Positions 26,229 to 35,007 of a DNA stretch of 64,000 nucleotides are shown one piece after another. The notes below the pieces were generated by a model. That model searched no databases. It was not told where the DNA came from and saw only the letters and a list, made by a program, of their open reading frames with translations. The translations under genes and the position numbers were made by a program. Position 1 is the stretch's first letter. Each line of letters starts with the position of its first letter. This stretch comes from Amycolatopsis nivea (lineage in GTDB: Bacteria; Actinomycetota; Actinomycetes; Mycobacteriales; Pseudonocardiaceae). The stretch covers positions 62,270-126,269 of the forward strand of contig NZ_SDLT01000023.1 in assembly GCF_004522235.1 (NCBI RefSeq), read 5' to 3'.

Positions 26229-27995
26229 TCACACTGCTCCCAAGGCGGCCCGTCGCCGTTGGGTCGCGTCATGGTCGACCCGGGGCGCGTGCCCTTCTCC
26301 GACGATGACCACGCCGTACACCTCCGCGGCGGCGTCGCGGGTGACGTAACCCTCGGCGACGTCGTGGAGTACCGCGTCGGCGTCGCGGGTACGCGGGTCG
26401 CCGAATCCGCCGCCGCCCGCGGTCGTGTTGAGCACGTACTGGCCCGGTTCGAGGGCGATCGCGCCGGTGCCCGGCAGGTCGGTGACCTCGCCGGTCGCGT
26501 GGCGGAGCGCGGCCGCGGCCGTGGCGCCGGGGCCGCCGCCGTGGATGCCGTTCGGCGGCGACTCGTGGGCGTCGAGCGTCCACACGACGTCGACCGGGTT
26601 TCCGCGTGCGGTGTAGGCCAGTTCCATCGCGTTGGCCCCGCGGTGCCTGCCAGGCCCGCCGGAGTCGGGGAGCAGCCGCACGTAGTCGAACTGGACCGGG
26701 TACTTCTGCTCGTTGATCTCGATCGAGTCCCGGTACAGCAGGCCGGCGCAGACCGGCAGGATCCAGGTCAGCCATCCGTCGCAGTCCCGCGAGGCGGGTC
26801 CGCCGTTGTTGGCGACGAACATCTGGTTCACGAACGGCATCCCGGTCCGCCAGTCGGTCCCGGAGATGACGCCCATGCCCGGTCCCATGCCGGTGCCGCC
26901 CTCGGCGACGCCGTGGCCGGTGCCCGCTTCGCCGAGGGCCGACTGGGCGAGGTTGACCAGCCGGTCCGCGACGTTCGTGGTGGCCATCGAGGCGGACGTC
27001 GGGTGCCGGGGGATCCCGACGACGCAGTTCTCGCGCAGGAGGACCTCGACGCGGCGGAAGGCCCCGGCGTTGTGCGGCACGGTCGGGTCGATGTTGTTGA
27101 ACAGCCCGGCGATCGCCATGTTCGTCGCCGTCGAACGCGTCATGTTCAGGCCCGCCGGAACGCAGTCCGGGTTGTCGCGCAGGTCGATGCTGACCCGGCC
27201 CGCCTCGGCGTCGACCGTCAGGTCCACCTTGAGCGGGATCGGGGGCAGCGGCCCGACGCTGTCGTGCTGCCCGTGCCGCACGTAACGCCCGGACGGCAGC
27301 GCCGAAATCGCCGCGGTCATCCGGCGCTCGGAGTAGTCGAACCACTCGGCGACGAACTGCCGGATCAGCTCGAGGCCGTAGACGTCGACGAGTTCCTTGA
27401 GCCGGCGTTCGCCGGTCCGGGCCGCGCCCAGCGTCGCGAGATAGTCGCCGTACCACTGGTCGGGCACCCGGATCCGCCTGCGGCACATCTCGATGACGTC
27501 GGAAATGTCCTCGCGGTCGCGCTGGACCTGCACGCACGGGAAGTTGAGCGCGCCCTCCTCGTAGACGTCCTTGGCCATCGCGAAATAGGTCGTGGGCATG
27601 CTGTTGCCGATGTCGGCCTGGTGCGACTTGGCGACGGCGGTGAAGAGGTGCGTGTCGCCGACGAACACCGGCACCATGATCGTGTGGTCGGCGTGGTGCG
27701 AGCCGCCGACGTAAGGATCGTTGTCGAGGTAGGCGTCGCCGTCGCGGAGGTCGGGATGCCGGCGGCGCAGTTCGGCGGTCTGCAGATGCGCGCCGAAGAT
27801 GTGCACCGGCAGGCCTTCGGCGGAGGCGAGCAGTTCGTCCTCGCCGGTGACGATCGAGCAGGAGAAGTCCCGCGCGACGGCGATGACCGAGGAGCGGCCG
27901 GCGCGCAGCAGCGTGCTGGTCATCTCGCGGACGATCGTGTCGAGCCGGTTGGCGATGACCGCCATCTGGGCGGGGTCGAGGGTCCCGGATGTCAT
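26229..27995 (-). CDS. hyuB: Hydantoinase B / oxoprolinase subunit B family protein
   Basis: A 588-residue protein of the HyuB/AcxB family, the partner of HyuA in ATP-dependent hydantoinase, 5-oxoprolinase and acetone carboxylase-type enzymes. Family features are the DNDPYVGGSHHADHT metal-site stretch (about residues 91-105), GSTDWRTGMPFVNQ-like region, and the C-terminal GGGGFGDP. It starts one base after the hyuA stop, so both are translated together. Substrate specificity (hydantoin, oxoproline or N-methylhydantoin) cannot be read off. Confidence 0.9.
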   Translation of the reverse strand: MTSGTLDPAQMAVIANRLDTIVREMTSTLLRAGRSSVIAVARDFSCSIVTGEDELLASAEGLPVHIFGAHLQTAELRRRHPDLRDGDAYLDNDPYVGGSHHADHTIMVPVFVGDTHLFTAVAKSHQADIGNSMPTTYFAMAKDVYEEGALNFPCVQVQRDREDISDVIEMCRRRIRVPDQWYGDYLATLGAARTGERRLKELVDVYGLELIRQFVAEWFDYSERRMTAAISALPSGRYVRHGQHDSVGPLPPIPLKVDLTVDAEAGRVSIDLRDNPDCVPAGLNMTRSTATNMAIAGLFNNIDPTVPHNAGAFRRVEVLLRENCVVGIPRHPTSASMATTNVADRLVNLAQSALGEAGTGHGVAEGGTGMGPGMGVISGTDWRTGMPFVNQMFVANNGGPASRDCDGWLTWILPVCAGLLYRDSIEINEQKYPVQFDYVRLLPDSGGPGRHRGANAMELAYTARGNPVDVVWTLDAHESPPNGIHGGGPGATAAAALRHATGEVTDLPGTGAIALEPGQYVLNTTAGGGGFGDPRTRDADAVLHDVAEGYVTRDAAAEVYGVVIVGEGHAPRVDHDATQRRRAALGAV

Positions 27996-27996
27996 G

Positions 27997-30072
27997 TCAG
28001 ACCTCCACGAGGTAGTTGCCGGCGGACGTGACGTGCAGGCGGGCGCCCGGCGGCACGACGAGGGTGCTGGTCGGTTCCTCGACGATGAGCGGCCCCGCGA
28101 GGACGGTGCCGGGCGGTCGCGACCCTCCGGCGACGACAGTCGTGTCGTGCCAAGCGCCGTCGAAGTAGGCCGGTTTGACGCGGTCCGCGCCCGTGCGGAC
28201 CGGTTCGAGCCCGTCCCGGCGCTCGGTGACCGCGGCGACCGCGCGGCTTCCGACGGGGGCGCGCAGCCGCGCCTTCCACGTCAGGCATTCCAACGGCGCA
28301 CCGGGTTCCTTCACCGAGAAGACGCGCTCGTGAGCCTCGTCGAAGGCCTGCCGGAGCGCGGCCAGACCGTCGGCGTCGTCGATCTGCGCGCCGACTGGCA
28401 CTTCCAGCTCCCACACCTGGTAGGCGTAGCGGGCCTCGACGAGGTGGTCGACGGTGATGCCGTCGACGCCGCGCTCGCGCAGTCCGGCGGCGAACTCGTC
28501 CGCGCGCTCGTCGAGTCCTTTGAGGACGCTGTTCACCGCTTCGAAGTCCCAGGACCTGGTGTCGGCGAACTGGCTGGCGGTGAACTCCGCGACGATGTCG
28601 GAGAACTGGCCGCCGGTCGCGCTGAGCGCTCCGGCCGATCGCGGCATCAGCACCGAGGAACAGCCGAGCGCGCGCACGATCGCCGCGATGCCCAGCCCCG
28701 CGGCACCGCCGCCCGCGACGACCAGCGCCCGCGCGGGATCGACGCCCTCGTTGATGGTGATGTCCTGGATCGCGCCGACCATGTGCTCGTTCGCGACGGT
28801 CAGGACCGACTCCGCGGTCTTCTCCCGGCTGAGCCCGAGCGTCGCGGCGAGCCCGTCGACCGCGGTGTTGGCGGCGTCGCGGTCGAGCGGCATGCGGCCG
28901 CCGAGGAATGTGTCCGGGTCGAGGTAGCCCAGGACGCAGGCGGCGTCGCTGACGGTCGGCTCGGTCCCGCCGCGGCCGTAGCAAGCCGGCCCGGGATCGG
29001 CGCCGGCGCTGCGCGGGCCGACACGCAGGAGCCCGCCGTTGTCGACCCACGCGATCGAGCCGCCGCCGGACCCGATCGAGCGGATGTCCACCGAGGCCGT
29101 TCCGGTCAGGTGCCCGAGATACTTCGGGCCGAGCCACGTTTCGTTGGTGAAGGTGACCGCGCCGGCCCGGACGAGCGAGACGTCGAAGCTCGTCCCGCCG
29201 GTGTCGCAGACGATCACGTCGCGGTTGTCGTTCTCGGCCCGGGCGAACGTCAGTCCGGCCACCGGGGCCATCGAGGGTCCGGAGCGGACCGTGTCGACCG
29301 GCCGGGCCGCGGCGTCGGGCAGGTGCAGCACGCCGCCGAACGAGGTCGCGACCATGAGTTCCCCGCGGAACCCGGCGGCGGCGAGATCCTCGGCGATGGC
29401 GGACAGGTGCGCGCTCATCATCGGTTTGAGGGAGGCGTCGATCGCGGCCGTCGAGGCTCGCCGGTACTCCCGGACGATCGGGTTGACCTCGTGCGAGAGC
29501 GTGTAGGGAATCCCGGGCAGCTCCTCGGAAATCAGCTCGCCGACGCGGCGTTCGTGCGCACCGTTGACGATCGCCCAGAGCAGGCAGACCGCGACGGCTT
29601 CGACGTCCTGCGCGCGCAGCCGGCGGAGGATGTCCCGGACCGCGTCCTCGTCCAGGCGTCGCACGACGTCGCCCTCGGAGTCGATGCGTTCCGGGATTTC
29701 GCTGGTGAGCGCGCGGGGCACGTAGGGCTCGGGATAGCGCACGCTGAGGTCGAATCCGTCGTGTTTCCCGCCCTCGCGCAGCACGAGGATGTCCGGGAAG
29801 CCCTCGGTGACCAGCAGCGCCGTGCGGGCGGTGCGGCCCTCGAGGATGGCGTTGGTCGAGCGAGTCGTGGAGTAGACGAACGTGGTCGTGTCCGCGAGCA
29901 GCTGCCCGGCGGTGATGCCCAGTTCGGCAGCGGCGACCTCGACTCCTCCGCGCACGCCGTCGAAAGCTCGCTCGCGGGTCGGTGCCTTGCCGATCGTGAG
30001 GCGGCCGTCGGCGTCGGTCACGACCACGTCGGTGAAGGTGCCGCCGGTGTCGACGGTGATCTTGTAGGGCAC
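27997..30072 (-). CDS. hyuA: Hydantoinase A / oxoprolinase subunit A family protein
   Basis: A 691-residue ATP-binding subunit. The N-terminal Hydant_A_N domain starts YKITVDTGGTFTDVVV. The central actin-like ATPase domain has VIVCDTGGTSFDVSLV and ALVVAGGGAAGLG. The GTG start at 30072 follows AAAGGACTGGACCA. With HyuB it would hydrolyse a cyclic amide in an ATP-dependent way. It lies 37 bases after the NCS1 permease stop, so transport and hydrolysis are one unit. Confidence 0.92.
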   Translation of the reverse strand: MPYKITVDTGGTFTDVVVTDADGRLTIGKAPTRERAFDGVRGGVEVAAAELGITAGQLLADTTTFVYSTTRSTNAILEGRTARTALLVTEGFPDILVLREGGKHDGFDLSVRYPEPYVPRALTSEIPERIDSEGDVVRRLDEDAVRDILRRLRAQDVEAVAVCLLWAIVNGAHERRVGELISEELPGIPYTLSHEVNPIVREYRRASTAAIDASLKPMMSAHLSAIAEDLAAAGFRGELMVATSFGGVLHLPDAAARPVDTVRSGPSMAPVAGLTFARAENDNRDVIVCDTGGTSFDVSLVRAGAVTFTNETWLGPKYLGHLTGTASVDIRSIGSGGGSIAWVDNGGLLRVGPRSAGADPGPACYGRGGTEPTVSDAACVLGYLDPDTFLGGRMPLDRDAANTAVDGLAATLGLSREKTAESVLTVANEHMVGAIQDITINEGVDPARALVVAGGGAAGLGIAAIVRALGCSSVLMPRSAGALSATGGQFSDIVAEFTASQFADTRSWDFEAVNSVLKGLDERADEFAAGLRERGVDGITVDHLVEARYAYQVWELEVPVGAQIDDADGLAALRQAFDEAHERVFSVKEPGAPLECLTWKARLRAPVGSRAVAAVTERRDGLEPVRTGADRVKPAYFDGAWHDTTVVAGGSRPPGTVLAGPLIVEEPTSTLVVPPGARLHVTSAGNYLVEV

Positions 30073-30108
30073 TGGTCCAGTCCTTTCAGCAGGGTTCGGA
30101 GCGGCCGG

Positions 30109-31716
30109 TCAGGCAGTGCGCGCGCCGGCGCGACGGGCGGCGCGGACGAAATCGGCGGATTCCGCGGCGCAGCCCGCGCAGATCGCGGCCAGACCGGCGG
30201 ACGGGTCGCGGTCCATTTCGATGGCGGTGTAGGAGAGTTGGCAGGCGTGGCACCGGATCCGGGCGCCCCAGACGTCGTCGACCTCGTCGCGCGGGTCGTC
30301 GCCGCGAGGCAGCAAGGGCGACCGTCCGACCCGCGTCCCGACGGCGTACAGGAGCGCGGCGAGGACACAGGTGATCGCCGGTGCGAGGGTCGTGTACCAG
30401 GCGCCGGGGCGGCCGGATTCGGTCAGCACGATCCCGGTCAGCGAGGCGAGGATCCAGGCCGCGAGGCCGGGCAGCACGTTGCGGAGCCGGCCGGGACGGA
30501 ACTCGGGGATGCCGTCGCGGTCCCCGCGGACCAGCCCGATGTGGGTGAGCGCGATGGCGACCCAGGCGGCGACGAACACTCCCTGCCACGCCAGTGCGGT
30601 CAGCAGATAGGACAGCACGTCGGTGAGCATGAAGGCGAAGACGATGACTCCGGCGATCACCGACCAGGCGATCCGGGGCCAGCGCAGCCGCAGCGCGCGT
30701 TCGCCGAACGCCTCCAGGTTGGTCGAGGCGACGTAGTAGTTCGCCGTGTTGATCCTGGTTTGGCTGACCAGGATGAACAGCAGGCCCGCGACCCCGAGGG
30801 TGCCGAGCACCGCGTCGATGACCCCGGTCTCCGAGGCCGCCTGCCCCGGCAGGACGGCGGTGGTCACGAAGATGCCGATGACGCCGTTGAGCACGAATGT
30901 GGCCAAGTAGTAAGGAATTCCGAAGGTGACCCGCGAGTGGAACCGCGCGTCTGAAGGGCGGCCAAGGCGGGCGTAGTCGACGGCGAACATCATCAGGACC
31001 CAGGTGCCCAGGTAGACCATGAAGGCGGTGACCCAGCCGGGAAGCGCGAGCCCGGCCGGCGTCGGCGTGGCTGCCAGACCGGACGCGAATCCGTGCTGGA
31101 TGCCGGCGGCGAGCACCAGCGCGACGAGCCCGGCGAGATAGAGCGGGAGCAGCACGCCGTTGAGCCGGTCGAGCCAGCGCTGGACTCCGCCGATCACGAG
31201 AGGCACGGCGTAGAGGACCACGATCGCGTACCAGATGCGGATGTCGCTGGTCGGCGCGAACCACCGCTGCAGCGCGACCGCGATCACCGAGCCCTCGAAG
31301 ACCGCGTAGTAGATCGCGGTGGCGCCGAGCAGGAGCGGAGCGAGGCCGCCGCCGAGATAACCGAACAGCCGTCGGGAAAGCAGGGCCACGGTGAGCCCGG
31401 AACGAATGGCGTAGCGGACCAGCACGGCTTGAACGAGCCCGAAGACCACCGAGGCGAGAACCATGCCGACGACGGCGTTCGTGCGGCCGACGGCTTGGTC
31501 CACCGAAACCGCTACGTAGAGCCAAAACATCGCGCTGAAAGTCGCGAGCCACGCCATCGACAGGGACGTCCGGCCTGCCCGGCCGGTCAGCGGCACGACG
31601 TGGGTGGCGTAGTCCTGGGTCGCGGCCTGCTTGACGACCGCGGGGTCGTCGGTGCGGGTGATGCGGAGCGGAGGTCTGACGGGGTGTTCGGTCTCCGGGA
31701 AGGAATCGGCAGTCAT
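30109..31716 (-). CDS. NCS1-family permease with C-terminal zinc-ribbon tail
   Basis: A 535-residue nucleobase/hydantoin-type transporter with about 12 membrane helices from residue 45 to 470. It carries the NCS1-like SQTRINTANYYVASTNL segment and probably imports the substrate of HyuAB (hydantoin, allantoin or a pyrimidine). The last 50 residues are cytoplasmic and hold two CxxC pairs, RCHACQL and ICAGCAA, spaced like a small zinc ribbon. I do not know this tail as a usual part of the family. Start at 31716 chosen behind GAGGACTGCCCC. Confidence 0.85.
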   Translation of the reverse strand: MTADSFPETEHPVRPPLRITRTDDPAVVKQAATQDYATHVVPLTGRAGRTSLSMAWLATFSAMFWLYVAVSVDQAVGRTNAVVGMVLASVVFGLVQAVLVRYAIRSGLTVALLSRRLFGYLGGGLAPLLLGATAIYYAVFEGSVIAVALQRWFAPTSDIRIWYAIVVLYAVPLVIGGVQRWLDRLNGVLLPLYLAGLVALVLAAGIQHGFASGLAATPTPAGLALPGWVTAFMVYLGTWVLMMFAVDYARLGRPSDARFHSRVTFGIPYYLATFVLNGVIGIFVTTAVLPGQAASETGVIDAVLGTLGVAGLLFILVSQTRINTANYYVASTNLEAFGERALRLRWPRIAWSVIAGVIVFAFMLTDVLSYLLTALAWQGVFVAAWVAIALTHIGLVRGDRDGIPEFRPGRLRNVLPGLAAWILASLTGIVLTESGRPGAWYTTLAPAITCVLAALLYAVGTRVGRSPLLPRGDDPRDEVDDVWGARIRCHACQLSYTAIEMDRDPSAGLAAICAGCAAESADFVRAARRAGARTA

Positions 31717-31988
31717 GGGGCAGTCCTCGGATGGCCATGGTCGTCCGCCGCGGGCGGGTGCGGCGGACACGACCGGATGGGCCGCCGTCGACTGGGCGGC
31801 GACGCTGCGAACCGGCGAATGCGGTTCCGGCGACCGGGCCGCTGGGGGTGGGCGGGCCGTCGATCGCCGCGGACAACGCTACGAGCGGCCCTTGTGACCT
31901 GGGTCATCCCGGCGGACGGTCTTCGGGAGGAGATCGCTCCGGCCATCCGGAGGAGGAAGGCATCCTCCGCGCGGCCGGTGGCGGGGGA
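31717..31988. other. Gap between response regulator and permease
   Basis: About 270 bases hold no credible gene on either strand. It must carry the promoter of the permease-hyuAB transcript and is the likely target of the neighbouring response regulator. No clear palindrome was picked out. Confidence 0.5.
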
Positions 31989-32627
31989 TCAGTCGAGCAG
32001 GCCGCGCCGGATCGCCGCGGCCACCGCCGAGGCCCGATCGTTCACGCCGAGCTTCTCGTAGGCGTGCTGAAGATGAGTCTTGACCGTCGTCACGCCGACG
32101 AAGAGTTCGGCGGCGATGTCCTTGATCGCTGTTCCCTCGGCGGCGAGCCGCAGCACATCGCGCTCGCGCTCGGTCAGCGGCGGCTGCTCCTGCCGCCGGG
32201 CCTGTCGCCGGAGTTCCTCGGCCAGGCCCGTCTGCAACTCGGGCGGGATCACGGTAGCCCCGCCGGCGACGGCGAGGACGGTCTCGGCGACGGTCTGCCC
32301 GGAGACGATCTTCATCAGGTAGGCGCGGGCGCCGGCGGCCAGAGCGCGGTAGACCGTCGCGCTGTCCTCGTACGCGGAGACGATCACGCATCGCGACGCG
32401 AGGCCCTCGCGCGCGCACTGCTCGATGATCTCGATTCCGTCGGCCCCGGGGAGCATGAGGTCGAGCACCGCGACGTCGGGTTCGGTCCGGCGAAGCAGTT
32501 CGAGCGCGTGCGCGCCGTCCCCGGACACTCCGACGACCTCGATTTCGGCATGGCTTCCCAGCTGCGCGGCCAGCCCGTCGCGATAGACGGGGTGGTCGTC
32601 CGCGAGCAGCACCCGCACCAGGTTCAT
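31989..32627 (-). CDS. NarL/LuxR-type response regulator
   Basis: A 212-residue regulator. The receiver domain has the acidic pair Asp10-Asp11, phosphoacceptor Asp56 in VAVLDLMLP and Lys106 in AYLMKIV. The C-terminal LuxR helix-turn-helix spans about residues 148-205 (LTERERDVLRLAAEGTAIKDIA, then TTVKTHLQHAYEKLGV). Its start overlaps the end of the hybrid kinase gene by ATGA, making a cognate pair. It probably controls the permease/hyuAB genes directly downstream. Confidence 0.92.
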   Translation of the reverse strand: MNLVRVLLADDHPVYRDGLAAQLGSHAEIEVVGVSGDGAHALELLRRTEPDVAVLDLMLPGADGIEIIEQCAREGLASRCVIVSAYEDSATVYRALAAGARAYLMKIVSGQTVAETVLAVAGGATVIPPELQTGLAEELRRQARRQEQPPLTERERDVLRLAAEGTAIKDIAAELFVGVTTVKTHLQHAYEKLGVNDRASAVAAAIRRGLLD

Positions 32628-34507
32628 CCGCGGCTCTCCGAGGTCAGTTCGCTGATCGTGCGGACGAGCGCACGAAGGTCGACGGGCTTGGTCAGGTAGG
32701 CCGCGGCCCCGGCTTCGGTGAGCCGGGTGATGCGCGGGCCGAGCGCGTCCGCGGACACGACGACCACCGGGATCGCCGCCGTCTCCGGCTGGGCGCGGAG
32801 GCGGGCGAGGACGTTCTCCCCGTCGGCGTCCGGGAGGTGCAGGTCCAGCAGGATGATGTCGGGCCGGGCCACGCGCGCGAGCGCGACGCCGTCGGCCCCG
32901 GTCCTCGCGCAGGTCAGCTCGGCGACGCGTTGCCGCTCGAGCACGCCTCGCACGAGTTCGACGTTCGCGTCGGCGTCCTCGATGTACAGCACGTGCACCG
33001 AGGACAGGTCGGCGAGCGGCTCGCCAGGCCCGGTCTCCGCCGCCTCGTGCTGCGGCCGCACCCCGGGGGCGACCGGCAGTTCGAGGAAGAACACGCTTCC
33101 GCGGCCCGGTTTCGACCGCTCGACCCCCAGCGTCCCGCCCATCGCCTCGACCAGGGTGCGGGAAAGGGTCAGGCCCAAACCGGTCCCTTCCACCTCGGTC
33201 CCGCCGGCGTCGAGGCGCTCGAACGGGGCGAAAACCCGCTCGGCCTCCTCGGCGGTCAGCCCCCGGCCGGTGTCGGTGACCAGGAACCGGATCCGCCCTT
33301 CGCCGGCGCGGAAGGACGCGGTCACCATGCCGTCCGGGCGGTTGTACTTCACCGCGTTGCTGAGCAGGTTCAACAGCACCTGCGCGAGCCGGCGCCGGTT
33401 GGCCACGACGGCGGTGTCGAGGCCGCCGTGGAAATCCCGGGCGAGGGTGATCCCGCGGGCCTCCGCCAGCGGGCGCACGAGGACCAGCGCTTCCTGGAAG
33501 GCCTCGACCGCGCCGACCGGCTCGACCTCGACGTCCAGTCCGACGTGCTCGGTGGTGGTGATGTCGAGGACCTCGTTGATGAGGTTCAGCAGGTGGTGGC
33601 CCGCCTGCACGATCCGGTGCGCCCGGTCGGCCTGCTCGCCCCGCAGGTCGAGCTCCAGGAGCTGGCCGAAGCCCAGGATCGAGTTGAGCGGCGTGCGCAG
33701 CTCGTGGCTCATCCGGGACAGGAACTCCGTTTTCGCCGCGTTGGCGCGCTCCGCCTCGTCGCGAGCGAGGCGGACGGCCTGCTCGGCGTGGCTGCGGTCG
33801 GTGATGTCGGTCGAGATGCCGCCGACCGCGTACGGCTTTCCGTCCTCGCCGATCAGCGGGAACTTCGTCGACAGGTAGATCGTGTCTCCCGGGACCAGCT
33901 CCTCGAACATCATGCTCCGGGCCGCGTCGAGTACGCGCCGGTCGTTGGCGTGATAGGTGCGGCCGAGCCGGGCGCCGAAGATGTCGTCGTCGGTCATCCC
34001 GACGACCTCCTCCCGGCGGACCCCGGTGGCTTTCTCGAACGAACTGTTGATCAGCAGGTAACGCCCGTCGGCGCCCTTGAGGTAGATGAGCGCGTCGACC
34101 GCGTCCGCGATCGCCTGCATCATCTGCTCGCTTTCCCAGAGCGCGCGATCGGCCCGGGAGCGCGACGCGGTGACGTCGAGCTGCACGAGCACCAGCCCGG
34201 TGAGCTCGTCGGACCGCAACCGGTCGACGCGCAGAAGCACCGGAGTCTCCCCGCCAGCACCGGCGAGACTCACCTCGCGCGGTCCGCAGCCAGCCGCGAG
34301 CGCGTCGGCGGGCAGCGCCGGGAACAGCTCGCTCAAGCAGGTGCCCGCCGGAACAGAACGGCCGAGCAGCGCGCTGAACGCCGTGCTGGCGGCAACCACC
34401 TCGGCGCCGTCCGGCCCGTGGCGCACGATCAACGACGGCGCGACCGCGAGCTCGATCAGCTCCGCGGCCGCCGTCGATACTCCGTTGGATCGGCGCGACA
34501 CGTCCAC
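32624..34507 (-). CDS. Hybrid sensor histidine kinase with PAS and receiver domains
   Basis: A 627-residue kinase. A PAS domain with PAC motif spans about residues 128-240 (YLLINSSFEKATGV, GGISTDITD). The dimerisation helix has the phosphoacceptor His268 in SRMSHELRTPLNS. The ATPase domain has NLLSNAVKYN and TDTGRGL and GTGLGLTLSRTLV. A C-terminal receiver has its aspartate in DIILLDLHLP. No membrane helices are seen, so it is a cytoplasmic sensor. The GTG start at 34507 has GGAT eight bases upstream; an ATG at 34549 is an alternative without a clear ribosome-binding site. Because it ends in a receiver, signal flow to the separate regulator may be branched. Confidence 0.88.
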   Translation of the reverse strand: MDVSRRSNGVSTAAAELIELAVAPSLIVRHGPDGAEVVAASTAFSALLGRSVPAGTCLSELFPALPADALAAGCGPREVSLAGAGGETPVLLRVDRLRSDELTGLVLVQLDVTASRSRADRALWESEQMMQAIADAVDALIYLKGADGRYLLINSSFEKATGVRREEVVGMTDDDIFGARLGRTYHANDRRVLDAARSMMFEELVPGDTIYLSTKFPLIGEDGKPYAVGGISTDITDRSHAEQAVRLARDEAERANAAKTEFLSRMSHELRTPLNSILGFGQLLELDLRGEQADRAHRIVQAGHHLLNLINEVLDITTTEHVGLDVEVEPVGAVEAFQEALVLVRPLAEARGITLARDFHGGLDTAVVANRRRLAQVLLNLLSNAVKYNRPDGMVTASFRAGEGRIRFLVTDTGRGLTAEEAERVFAPFERLDAGGTEVEGTGLGLTLSRTLVEAMGGTLGVERSKPGRGSVFFLELPVAPGVRPQHEAAETGPGEPLADLSSVHVLYIEDADANVELVRGVLERQRVAELTCARTGADGVALARVARPDIILLDLHLPDADGENVLARLRAQPETAAIPVVVVSADALGPRITRLTEAGAAAYLTKPVDLRALVRTISELTSESRG

Positions 34508-34549
34508 AGCCGCAGATCCTAGGCGCACACCGGCAGTGCGTCGGCCCAT

Positions 34550-34959
34550 GACGCTGGTAAGCAGGGCGAACTGAGGCCGCTCTTTCGATTCAGGTCGCCG
34601 TTGTGCAACTGACCGCGTCATGACCTCGGCGCTTCCCGGACAGCCCGCCGGATCGCAGAGCTGAAGGAGCTGATCCGCGCCGATACTCGCTGTGACTTCG
34701 GGATTCCTGCCCAGGTCGCCGCCGGAGCTGATGACTTGAGCGCACGCGGCGTACCGGTTGCGCGTTCGGAATCCTGCACCGCCGCGTCCAGTATCGCCAA
34801 GCACTTGTCCCGCAGCGGTTTCGCCGGGGCGACGGCGTCTCACGGCGTCCCGTTCACGGTCGAGGACTCGCTGGACGTGGCGGGGGAGGGGCACCGCACG
34901 CGGCTCCGCGCTCTTCCGGAACGGTGCACCCGCTGCCCCGGCTCACCTGATCGAGGAGT
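34550..34959. other. Gene-free stretch
   Basis: About 400 bases between the kinase gene and the amine oxidase terminator have only short overlapping frames with no recognisable product. A plus-strand stretch near 34650-34790 reads like a fragment of coding sequence (EL and RADTR-rich) but has no start or family match. Confidence 0.4.
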
Positions 34960-34995
34960 CCTCGGGAGCAGGACCGACCCGTCCTGCTCCCGAGG
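34960..34995. terminator. Terminator after the flavin amine oxidase gene
   Basis: CCTCGGGAGCAGGAC (34960-34974) and its perfect complement (34981-34995) enclose six bases, 12 bases beyond the amine oxidase stop codon. Confidence 0.9.
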
Positions 34996-35007
34996 AAACA
35001 GCGCGAA

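Noticed and set aside
23414..26308. Plus-strand frame of about 960 codons
   Set aside because: Antisense to the acyl-CoA synthetase and aminotransferase genes, with no recognisable protein features.
27799..30954. Plus-strand frame of about 1050 codons opposite hyuA/hyuB and the permease
   Set aside because: Lies antisense to three well-supported genes and has shadow-type composition with no domain.
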